Source: an uncultured Acetatifactor sp. (lineage in GTDB: Bacteria > Bacillota > Clostridia > Lachnospirales > Lachnospiraceae). Taken from it: a stretch of DNA of 64,000 bases. Made by a program: the position numbers and the translations under genes. Under the pieces are notes generated by a model. That model was not told the DNA's origin. It was given only the letters and a program-made list of their open reading frames with translations, and ran no database searches. Below, piece by piece: positions 35,377 to 42,756 of this stretch; position 1 is the stretch's first letter, and each line of letters opens with the position of its first letter. Location: NCBI GenBank assembly GCA_947627535.1, contig CANQWM010000001.1, positions 62,001 to 126,000 of the forward strand. Reading direction: 5' to 3'.

Positions 35377-36055
35377 TGTGAAAACCATGCTGCGGGAGGC
35401 AGGCATCCTCTTTGTGATCACGCTGGCTGCAGGGCTTCTGCTGGGAGTGGTATACGAGCTGACCAGGGAACCGATCAGGATCCAGCAGGAAAAGGCGGTC
35501 CAGGAGGCGTGTGCGGCGGCGTTCCCGGCGTCCGGCGAATCCGGCGGGCCCGCTTATGTTTTTCAACCTGTGGATTATGAGCTGGACGCGGATTTTCTTG
35601 CCCGCCTTGCGCAGAATGGTGTGGAAATCGGTTCCGTCTATCTTGCCGTTTCGGATGGCGGGCAGGATGGCGGCGGGCTTTTGGCAGATTGTGAAGGATA
35701 CGTTGTGGAGGCTGTATCCAGCGAGGGCTATGGCGGAGACATCGTGCTGTATGTGGGGGTAGACCTGGACGGCACGGTGAAGGGCGTTTCCATCCTGGAG
35801 CTGTCGGAGACCGCCGGACTCGGTATGGAGGCGCCGAAGACGCTGGTGCCCCAGTTCGCGGGAAAGCAGGTGGAAAGCTTTGTCTACACAAAGTCGGGGG
35901 CTTCGGCAGACAATGAGGTCGATGCCATCACAAGCGCCACCGTTACCACCTCTGCGGTTGTGAACGCGGTAAACGGCGGCCTTGAGACCGCCCGGTATCT
36001 GACGGAGGATCCTGGCCGGATCACAGGACTGAAAGGAGGCGAAGGCGATGAATAG
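35360..36055 (+). CDS. rnfG: Rnf complex subunit G
   Basis: Membrane-anchored subunit with a covalent FMN outside the membrane. 231 residues: one N-terminal helix (about 10-30) and an FMN-binding domain with TSATVTTSAVV, where the second threonine is the predicted FMN attachment site. The start is a GTG at 35360 with AGGAGG 9 bases upstream, inside the end of rnfD. It overlaps rnfE by 8 bases. Confidence 0.94.
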   Translation: MGSKSDVKTMLREAGILFVITLAAGLLLGVVYELTREPIRIQQEKAVQEACAAAFPASGESGGPAYVFQPVDYELDADFLARLAQNGVEIGSVYLAVSDGGQDGGGLLADCEGYVVEAVSSEGYGGDIVLYVGVDLDGTVKGVSILELSETAGLGMEAPKTLVPQFAGKQVESFVYTKSGASADNEVDAITSATVTTSAVVNAVNGGLETARYLTEDPGRITGLKGGEGDE

Positions 36056-36818
36056 AGCGGGAGAGAGGCTGATAAACGGCATTGTGAAGGAAAATCCTAC
36101 CTTTGTGCTGATGCTGGGCATGTGCCCTACCCTGGCGGTGACTACCTCCGCGATGAACGGTCTCGGCATGGGGCTTACCACCACGGCCGTCTTAGCCATG
36201 AGCAACCTGTTTATTTCCCTGCTTCGAAGGATCATTCCGGACAGGGTCAGGATACCGGCTTTTATTGTGATCATCGCTTCTTTCGTGACGGCAGTGCAGC
36301 TTCTTCTGGAAGGGTATCTGCCGGAACTGAACAAATCCCTGGGCGTGTATATTCCTCTGATCGTGGTAAACTGTATCATCCTGGGAAGAGCGGAGAGCTT
36401 TGCCTATTCCAATCCCCCCATCCCTTCCCTTTTTGACGGAATCGGAATGGGGCTTGGATTTACGGCGTCGCTGACCTGTATCGGCGCGGTCCGGGAGATC
36501 CTGGGGGCGGGAGAGCTGTTCGGATACGGCCTGATGCCGGATTCCTTTGTACCCATCCGGATCTTTGGTCAGGCGCCGGGAGCGTTTTTTGTACTGGCGG
36601 CTCTGGCGGCGCTCCAGAATTTTATAAAGGAGAAACGCAGGAACGCGGGCAGATCCTATCAGAAGATCGGCTCCGGCTGCAGCGAGGATTGTACGAACTG
36701 CTCGGACATGGGCTGTGCAAGACGGTTTTACGGGGAGAAACGGAACGGGACACAGGACGGCGGACGGGACACAGGAACGGGCGGACTGGAGTATGTCAAT
36801 CTGGAAGAGGAGGAATGA
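36048..36818 (+). CDS. rnfE: Rnf complex subunit E with cysteine-rich C-terminal tail
   Basis: Membrane subunit, homologous to RnfA, of 256 residues with six membrane helices in about the first 200. LGMCPTLAV and VNCIILGRAE hold the cysteines that, with RnfA, are reported to bind a membrane-embedded [2Fe-2S] cluster. Residues 208-256 form an extra tail with Cys211, 215, 218 and 223 followed by a polar, Gly/Glu-rich end; standard RnfE proteins stop sooner. Reading of the family is firm; the tail's role is unknown. Confidence 0.94.
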   Translation: MNRAGERLINGIVKENPTFVLMLGMCPTLAVTTSAMNGLGMGLTTTAVLAMSNLFISLLRRIIPDRVRIPAFIVIIASFVTAVQLLLEGYLPELNKSLGVYIPLIVVNCIILGRAESFAYSNPPIPSLFDGIGMGLGFTASLTCIGAVREILGAGELFGYGLMPDSFVPIRIFGQAPGAFFVLAALAALQNFIKEKRRNAGRSYQKIGSGCSEDCTNCSDMGCARRFYGEKRNGTQDGGRDTGTGGLEYVNLEEEE

Positions 36819-36821
36819 TGA

Positions 36822-37406
36822 ATGGAAAACGTGAAAGATCTGCTGGTGCTTCTGGTGGCCTCTTCCCTGGTCAGCAACGTGGTGCTGAGCCGGTTCCTGG
36901 GGCTCTGCCCCTTCCTTGGGGTATCGAAAAAGACCAACACCGCCGCCGGCATGGGCGTGGCTGTGATCTTCGTTATCACGCTGGCAAGCGCGGTGGCGGG
37001 CCTGCTTTACAAGTACGTGCTGCAGCGGTTCCATGTGGAGTATCTTGAGACCATCGTATTTATCCTGGTCATTGCGGCGCTGGTGCAGTTTGTGGAGATG
37101 TTTCTCAGAAAGGTCATGCCTGCGCTGTACAAGGCGCTGGGTGTTTACCTGCCCCTGATTACCACAAACTGTGCCGTCCTGGGTGTGGCTTTGACCAACG
37201 TGCAGAAGGAGTACGGGATCGCGGCGGGGATCGTAAACGGATTTGCCACGGCGCTGGGCTTTACCATAGCCATCATCATACTGGCCGGCATTCGGGAGAA
37301 GCTGGAGCACAACGACATTCCCAAACCTTTTCAGGGAATGCCCACGGTTCTGCTGACGGCCGGTTTGATGGCCATTGCCTTCTGCGGCTTTTCCGGACTG
37401 TTATAG
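36822..37406 (+). CDS. rnfA: Rnf complex subunit A
   Basis: 194 residues, six membrane helices, forming an antiparallel pair with RnfE. LGLCPFLGV and TTNCAVLGV carry the cysteines matching those in RnfE. GAGGAATGATGA precedes the ATG, which lies 3 bases after the rnfE stop. Confidence 0.96.
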   Translation: MENVKDLLVLLVASSLVSNVVLSRFLGLCPFLGVSKKTNTAAGMGVAVIFVITLASAVAGLLYKYVLQRFHVEYLETIVFILVIAALVQFVEMFLRKVMPALYKALGVYLPLITTNCAVLGVALTNVQKEYGIAAGIVNGFATALGFTIAIIILAGIREKLEHNDIPKPFQGMPTVLLTAGLMAIAFCGFSGLL

Positions 37407-37419
37407 AGGAGGTTGACAC

Positions 37420-38241
37420 ATGAGCGTGATGGGAATACTTGCCGCCACGGCTGTGGTGGGAACGGTTGGAATTTTTGTGGGCCTCTTTCTGGGCGCCGCC
37501 GGAATTAAGTTCAAGGTGCAGGTGGACGAAAAGGAAGAACAGGTGCTGGGCGCGCTGCCGGGAAATAACTGCGGAGGCTGCGGGTATGCGGGCTGCTCCG
37601 GCCTGGCGGCCGCCATCGCAAAGGGGGAGGCGCCCGTAAACGCCTGCCCGGTAGGCGGCGAGGCGGTGGGGAAAAAGATCGCCGCCATTATGGGTGTGGA
37701 GGCACAGACGGCGGAGCGGATGACGGCGTTTGTGGCCTGCCAGGGAAATTGCGAGAAAGCCGCGGTGGATTATCACTATACCGGTGTGGAAGACTGCAGG
37801 GTGATGAGCTATGTCCCCGGGGGCGGTCCGAAGAGCTGCCACAGCGGCTGCCTGGGATTCGGAAGCTGTGTAAAGGCATGTCCCTTTGGGGCGATCCGGG
37901 TGGAGAACGGCGTTGCGACGGTGGACAGAGAGGCATGCAGGGCCTGTGGAAAGTGTGTGGCGGCCTGCCCCAGACATCTGATCAGCCTGATTCCCTATCA
38001 GGCGAAGCAGGCTGTTGCCTGCCAGTCCAGGGATAAAGGCCCTGTGACCATGAAAGCCTGTCAGGCCGGGTGTATCGGCTGCGGCCTGTGTGTGAAGGCT
38101 TGTCCCGCCGGAGCCGTTTCCGTGACGGATTTCCATGCCGTTATCGACCAGGAGAAATGTACCGGATGCGGCGCCTGCGCACAGAAATGTCCGAAAAAAG
38201 CGATTGTATCCCTGCAGGGCGGCGCGGTTAAGGAGTCGTAA
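37420..38241 (+). CDS. rnfB: Rnf complex subunit B
   Basis: Ferredoxin-facing subunit. 273 residues: an N-terminal membrane helix (about 6-28), then the Fe-S CGGCGYAGC block (residues 51-59), and at least two ferredoxin-like [4Fe-4S] pairs (CRACGKCVAACP and CIGCGLCVKACP, with another near CTGCGACAQKCP). Its position last in the rnfCDGEAB order is standard for Clostridia. Confidence 0.96.
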   Translation: MSVMGILAATAVVGTVGIFVGLFLGAAGIKFKVQVDEKEEQVLGALPGNNCGGCGYAGCSGLAAAIAKGEAPVNACPVGGEAVGKKIAAIMGVEAQTAERMTAFVACQGNCEKAAVDYHYTGVEDCRVMSYVPGGGPKSCHSGCLGFGSCVKACPFGAIRVENGVATVDREACRACGKCVAACPRHLISLIPYQAKQAVACQSRDKGPVTMKACQAGCIGCGLCVKACPAGAVSVTDFHAVIDQEKCTGCGACAQKCPKKAIVSLQGGAVKES

Positions 38242-38307
38242 ACCGAATGCGCTGCGGAAAGGGGCAGACGCGCAGGGGCGGCAGGATACGGGAGAGGAGG
38301 TGCGGGG

Positions 38308-39387
38308 ATGAAGCTGCCGGATGATTTTGACCAGCATTCCGGGATGACGCCGACGGTGGTGATGACCATTGTGATCGTCACGCTTTTTGTGGCCGCTATT
38401 CTGGCGGCGGTTCTGCTTATGAACCGCGGCGGGGACAATGGCCAGCGCCGGGCTGACATGGGGAAGGAAACCTCAGCCTTCATAGATGACACGCCTCAGG
38501 AAGCGCCAACGAAGGGAGAACTGCACCCGGACGATCTGGATTTCTGGGATCTCTATCCGCCGGAGGAGACCCAGGAGCCTGTGGAGACAGAGACGCCGAA
38601 AGAGGTGGTGGAGAACGATCCGTCCACGGACGGGCGCCACACCAGGGTGGTAAAACCGGACGGCACAGAGGAATGGGTGCTGATCAGTCCCTACCTGCCA
38701 AAGCATGACTATGATTTCACAAGGCTGGTCTGCCAGTCAGACCGGATGAAATATTTTGAAAACGGAAAACAGACCTCCTATGAAGGAATCGACCTTTCCG
38801 AGGTTCAGGATTATGTAGACTTCGCGGCCGTAAAAAAGTCGGGGATTGATTTTGTGATGCTTCGGGTGGGAGCCAGAGGCTACAGCACGGGTCAGATGAT
38901 TCTGGATGAATACTTTGCGGATAATCTGAAGCGCGCTACCGACGCCGGGCTGGAAGTGGGCGTTTATTTCTTTTCCCAGGCCATCACGGAACAGGAGGCT
39001 GTGGAAGAGGCGAATATGGTCATCGAAAGTCTGGGGGAGTATGAGATTTCCTATCCTGTGGCTTACGACATGGAGCGGGTGGCAAACGATTCCTCCAGAA
39101 CGGATGTGTTGAGCAAAACGGAGAGGACGGATATTGCGCTGGCGTTTCTGAAACAGATCGAGGACGCCGGTTACCAGACGCTGCTCTACGGCAACAAGGA
39201 ATGGCTGATCCGTCAGATCGATCTGTCGAAGCTGACGGCCTATGACGTCTGGCTTTCCCAGGAAGAGGATATCCCTGACTACCCCTACAGGTTTACCATG
39301 TGGCAATACGACAGGGGCGGTATTGTGGACGGTGTATCCGGCTATGTGGATCTGAACATCAGCTTTGTGGACTATTCTGAGAAGTGA
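38308..39387 (+). CDS. Membrane-anchored GH25 lysozyme-like glycoside hydrolase
   Basis: 359 residues. A membrane helix at about 16-38 is followed by an acidic, Pro-rich stalk (to about 150) and a GH25 domain. GIDLSEVQ (Asp162) and YDMERV (Asp254, Glu256) match the catalytic positions of this family, which cleaves the MurNAc-GlcNAc bond of peptidoglycan. AGGAGGTGCGGGG precedes the ATG. It may be co-transcribed with the rnf operon, 66 bases upstream. Its 3' end overlaps the convergent AP2-like gene by 29 bases. Confidence 0.88.
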   Translation: MKLPDDFDQHSGMTPTVVMTIVIVTLFVAAILAAVLLMNRGGDNGQRRADMGKETSAFIDDTPQEAPTKGELHPDDLDFWDLYPPEETQEPVETETPKEVVENDPSTDGRHTRVVKPDGTEEWVLISPYLPKHDYDFTRLVCQSDRMKYFENGKQTSYEGIDLSEVQDYVDFAAVKKSGIDFVMLRVGARGYSTGQMILDEYFADNLKRATDAGLEVGVYFFSQAITEQEAVEEANMVIESLGEYEISYPVAYDMERVANDSSRTDVLSKTERTDIALAFLKQIEDAGYQTLLYGNKEWLIRQIDLSKLTAYDVWLSQEEDIPDYPYRFTMWQYDRGGIVDGVSGYVDLNISFVDYSEK

Positions 39388-40222
39388 TCTCCGGGCGGTA
39401 ACGGTACAGCTTGGGAGAGATTTTTACATTGCTGTAGATTTCGGCGTACCGGCTGGGGGAAAGCCCCTCGATATAGTTTGGCGTAAAATTTTTGGCGACG
39501 CCGTTTTTTCGGAGGACGTCAACGGCCTTGTTGTAGGCGATGGCCGCTTCCAGATGGTCCCTGTAACGGCCTACCAGATAGTTTCCTTTTACATGAATGC
39601 GGACGGTATAGAAATACTGTCCGTTTTTCTGTTGCGCGGTAACGCCGCGGTATCTGTTCAGAATCTCGAGATTTTCCCGTCTGAAATCCGTGGGATCCCC
39701 ATTGATAAAGCGATAGTCAAGCCCCTGCCTGGCATAGGGCATAATGCCGTAGCGGCTGACGATGCTGACCTGCATGCCGTAGTCCGCCACAAAATAATGA
39801 CCTCCCCTGCGCATGATCCTATGGGAGGAATAGTAAAAAAGGTCGTCGGGATCAAATTTCAAGGCGAGGGATGGGGAGAGGTAATAGGTGAACATGCGGG
39901 CGCCTACATAGATGGGGCTGCCGAAATACAGGCCGTTGTCGCGAAAGTTAATCAGGCATACCCACTTGTCGAATGCAAGGGGGGAACTGTCGGTATAGTC
40001 CTTCAGCGGAACGGACCCGTCCAGAAGCCGGTGCCCCTCCGTGTAAGCGTCATGGGCCTTTTCGGGCGTGGGAAAGCTGCCCAGACTGATATGTCTGCGC
40101 CGGTAGGTCAGAGAGGCGCGGTAATAAGGCACCCCGTTTTTTCTGACCGCCGCAAAAACGCCCTCCGGGTATCTGCGGCCGGAAATCTTGTTTTCTTTGG
40201 AAATCCCGTTTTTTTCTGCCAC
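39359..40222 (-). CDS. AP2-like / degenerate HNH protein
   Basis: 287 residues. Residues 20-66 (GVFAAVRKNGVPYYRASLTY then LGSFPTPEKAHDAY) and 191-250 (GVTAQQKNGQYFYTVRIHVK then EAAIAYNKAVDVL) both resemble AP2 DNA-binding domains. Between them, 160-190 resembles the HNH core of AP2-linked homing endonucleases (YRFINGDPTDFRRENLEIL), but the metal-binding histidines are replaced by Tyr/Arg, so it is probably inactive. The start is a GTG with AAGGAG upstream. A clear promoter precedes it. It may be a domesticated homing-endonuclease relative acting as a DNA-binding protein (inference). Confidence 0.65.
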   Translation of the reverse strand: MAEKNGISKENKISGRRYPEGVFAAVRKNGVPYYRASLTYRRRHISLGSFPTPEKAHDAYTEGHRLLDGSVPLKDYTDSSPLAFDKWVCLINFRDNGLYFGSPIYVGARMFTYYLSPSLALKFDPDDLFYYSSHRIMRRGGHYFVADYGMQVSIVSRYGIMPYARQGLDYRFINGDPTDFRRENLEILNRYRGVTAQQKNGQYFYTVRIHVKGNYLVGRYRDHLEAAIAYNKAVDVLRKNGVAKNFTPNYIEGLSPSRYAEIYSNVKISPKLYRYRPEITSQNSPQS

Positions 40223-40257
40223 GAATCGGCGCTCCTTTCAGGGCCTGTTTCCATCTG

Positions 40258-40287
40258 ATTATAACATTGTTCCCGGGAAATTCGCAA
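40258..40287 (-). promoter_or_regulatory. Promoter of the AP2-like gene
   Basis: On the minus strand TTGCGA (40282-40287), 18-base spacer ending in TGT (extended -10), TATAAT (40258-40263). The leader is about 30 bases. Confidence 0.65.
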
Positions 40288-40331
40288 TCACCAGGATATA
40301 TTTTCGGAGATTGTCTCATATATTGATATAT

Positions 40332-40352
40332 CGGACAGGCTGGGTCTGTCCG
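40332..40352. repeat. Inverted repeat before the SleB-like gene
   Basis: Perfect 7-bp arms CGGACAG/CTGTCCG, loop GCTGGGT, in the divergent intergenic region 34 bases before the ATG at 40386. It could be an operator or leader hairpin; there is no T-run. A nearby AT-rich palindromic stretch (CATATATTGATATATC) lies just upstream. Confidence 0.4.
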
Positions 40353-40385
40353 TATTGGCGCGGAATGCGGAAAGGACGATGGAAT

Positions 40386-41063
40386 ATGTATAAAAAATCG
40401 GCGGGACTTTTGGTGCTGGGGAATCTGGTCTTTATGCTGGGATTTCTGTGTTTTAAGGGGGCGGCGGAGCTTCAGCTTTCCGCCGCGCCGGCAAAGCGGC
40501 TGGAGCTGGGGCTGGAGGAGATAGAGAAGAGGGCGGCCGGGATGTCCCGGGTCACGGGCGCCAGCACCATGTCGGGGGATGTGCTGTCCGCCGCCCGGGG
40601 GCTGGGCATGGTAGAGATCGCCGTGTCGGGCCAGCGGGTTGTGGACTATGAGATGATGGAAGAGCCGGAGGGGTATGATCTGTCGGCGGAGGACAGGGAG
40701 GCGCTTCTTCGGATCGTGGAGGCGGAAGCGGGAAGCGAGGACGAGGACGGCAGGCTTCTGGTGGCAAACGTGGTGCTGAACCGGGTCAACAGCGAGGCGT
40801 TCCCGTCAACCGTAAAGGACGTGGTATTCCAGAAATCAAAGGGCGTGGCGCAGTTTTCGCCGGTTTCCAGCGGACGCTACTACAAGGTAAAGATCAGCGA
40901 AAAGACCGAGGCGGCGGTGGAACGGGCCCTGGCGGGAGAGGATATCTCCGAGGGAGCGCTGTACTTCGCCTCAAGAAAGCGGGCGGACAGCGGCAAAATG
41001 AGATGGTTCGATACAAAGCTTACGTTTCTGTTTGAACACGGCGGGCATGAGTTTTTTAAGTGA
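40386..41063 (+). CDS. SleB-type cell wall hydrolase
   Basis: 225 residues. An N-terminal hydrophobic segment (about 6-25) serves as a signal anchor, and the C-terminal half is a Hydrolase_2 (SleB lytic transglycosylase-like) domain: LLRIVEAEAGSEDEDGRLLV, ANVVLNRV, and GALYFASRKRA. In spore formers SleB helps degrade cortex during germination; other members act on vegetative wall. The frame is open upstream to 40188, but the ATG at 40386 gives the signal anchor. Confidence 0.85.
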   Translation: MYKKSAGLLVLGNLVFMLGFLCFKGAAELQLSAAPAKRLELGLEEIEKRAAGMSRVTGASTMSGDVLSAARGLGMVEIAVSGQRVVDYEMMEEPEGYDLSAEDREALLRIVEAEAGSEDEDGRLLVANVVLNRVNSEAFPSTVKDVVFQKSKGVAQFSPVSSGRYYKVKISEKTEAAVERALAGEDISEGALYFASRKRADSGKMRWFDTKLTFLFEHGGHEFFK

Positions 41064-41068
41064 AGCGC

Positions 41069-41096
41069 TTGCAAAACGCAGTCGTTTTGTTATAAT
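41069..41096 (+). promoter_or_regulatory. Promoter of thrC
   Basis: TTGCAA (41069-41074), 16-base spacer ending in TGT, TATAAT (41091-41096). The start site near 41103 gives a 60-base leader, too short for a T-box. Confidence 0.75.
41072..41089. promoter_or_regulatory. Operator-like palindrome within the thrC promoter spacer
   Basis: CAAAACG-CAGT-CGTTTTG: perfect 7-bp arms with a 4-base centre, filling the spacer between -35 and -10. A bound protein here would block polymerase. No regulator is assigned. Confidence 0.5.
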
Positions 41097-41162
41097 GGTA
41101 GGAGTAATCGTAAAAGAAAACTGGAAACAGGCGGATACAGGCCGAGCGGAAAAGAGGAGACT

Positions 41163-42650
41163 ATGGAAGTATTCTATAAGAGCACACGGGACAGCGGAGT
41201 CTGCGTCAGGGCTTCGGAGGCTATTCTGAAGGGACTTTCGGAGGACGGCGGACTGTTTGTGCCGGATCACATCCCGGCGCTGGATGTAAGCTTAGGAGAA
41301 CTGGCAGGGATGGACTACCGCCAGGTTGCCTATGAGGTGATGAAGCTTTACCTCACCGATTTTACGGAGGAGGAGCTTAAGACCTGCATCGGGCGGGCTT
41401 ACGATTCGAAGTTTGACGCGCCGGAGATCGCGCCCATGAGGGAGGCGTCGGGAGCATGGTATCTGGAGCTGTTCCACGGCCCCACCATCGCGTTTAAGGA
41501 CATGGCGCTTTCCATCCTGCCGCATCTGATGATCACGGCGGCACGGAAGAACAGGATTAAAAATGAAATCGTGATCCTGACGGCAACCTCCGGGGATACC
41601 GGGAAAGCCGCACTGGCAGGTTTCGCGGGAGTAGAGGGAACAAAGATCATCGTGTTCTACCCCAAAAACGGCGTCAGCCCCATCCAGGAAAAGCAGATGG
41701 TGACCCAGAAGGGGGATAACACGCTTGTGGTGGGGATCCACGGCAATTTTGACGATGCCCAGTCGGGTGTGAAGAAGATTTTTTCTGACAGAAAGCTGGC
41801 GGAAGAGATGGATCGAAGGGGCTTTCAGTTTTCGTCCGCGAACTCCATCAATATCGGGCGTCTGGTGCCTCAGATCTGTTATTATGTGTATGCCTACACA
41901 AGGCTTCTGGCCCAGGGCAGAATCAAGGAGGGCGAGAAAATCCATGTTGTGGTGCCCACCGGCAATTTTGGGAATATTCTGGCGGCCTATTATGCGAAGA
42001 ATATGGGGCTGCCCCTTGACAGACTGATCTGTGCTTCTAATGAAAACAAGGTGCTGTACGATTTCTTCCGCACCGGAACTTACGACAGAAACAGGGAGTT
42101 TGTATTGACGTCGTCTCCCTCCATGGATATTCTCATCTCCAGCAATCTGGAGCGTCTGATCTACCGCATTGCGGGGGAGAATGCGGACAGAACCCGGGAG
42201 TTGATGGCGGCGCTGGGCGGCCAGGGCAGGTATGAGATTGATCCCGGGATGCGGGAGAGCCTGCAGGATTTTTATGGTAATTATGCCAGCGAGACGGAGA
42301 CGGCCGCGGAGATCCGCCGGCTGTATGAGACCTGCGGCTATGTGATTGATACCCATACGGCGGTGGCAAGCGCTGTGTATCGGAAATATCTCGCGGAGAC
42401 GCAGGATACCACAAAGGCTGTGATCGCTTCTACCGCGAGTCCCTTTAAGTTCACAAGGAGCGTAATGAACGCCATTGACGGAGGGTACGACGCCATGGAG
42501 GATTTTGCCCTTGCGGATGAATTGTCGAAGCTTGCGAAGGTAAGGGTTCCAAACGCCGTCGAGGAGATCCGCACCGCGCCGGTTGTCCATGATAAGCAGT
42601 GCGAGGCGGATAAGATGGAGGATACGGTGAGAGAGTTCCTGGGGATTTAA
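41163..42650 (+). CDS. thrC: Threonine synthase
   Basis: Converts O-phosphohomoserine to threonine with PLP. 495 residues, the long form with the N-terminal FYKSTRDSG block. The PLP lysine is Lys112 in HGPTIAFKDMAL, and the phosphate-binding loop is TATSGDTGKAAL. GAAAAGAGGAGACT precedes the ATG. The gene is monocistronic, with its own promoter and terminator. Confidence 0.95.
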   Translation: MEVFYKSTRDSGVCVRASEAILKGLSEDGGLFVPDHIPALDVSLGELAGMDYRQVAYEVMKLYLTDFTEEELKTCIGRAYDSKFDAPEIAPMREASGAWYLELFHGPTIAFKDMALSILPHLMITAARKNRIKNEIVILTATSGDTGKAALAGFAGVEGTKIIVFYPKNGVSPIQEKQMVTQKGDNTLVVGIHGNFDDAQSGVKKIFSDRKLAEEMDRRGFQFSSANSINIGRLVPQICYYVYAYTRLLAQGRIKEGEKIHVVVPTGNFGNILAAYYAKNMGLPLDRLICASNENKVLYDFFRTGTYDRNREFVLTSSPSMDILISSNLERLIYRIAGENADRTRELMAALGGQGRYEIDPGMRESLQDFYGNYASETETAAEIRRLYETCGYVIDTHTAVASAVYRKYLAETQDTTKAVIASTASPFKFTRSVMNAIDGGYDAMEDFALADELSKLAKVRVPNAVEEIRTAPVVHDKQCEADKMEDTVREFLGI

Positions 42651-42670
42651 AACGAGATTTTCAGCAGTTT

Positions 42671-42720
42671 TCCACGGCCTTTTGCATGCCTGCCATGCCA
42701 AGACCGTGGATTTCTTTTTT
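42671..42720 (+). terminator. Terminator after thrC
   Basis: Outer stem TCCACGG/CCGTGGA, an inner GCATG/CATGC pairing, followed by TTTCTTTTTT. The ABC transporter gene starts only 37 bases after it. Confidence 0.75.
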
Positions 42721-42756
42721 GCCCGGCTATGGACATTTGAGAAAGGAGTACAAAAA

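Noticed and set aside
39359..40222. Group I intron or intein with homing endonuclease
   Set aside because: The gene has its own promoter, interrupts no other gene, and its HNH histidines are missing.
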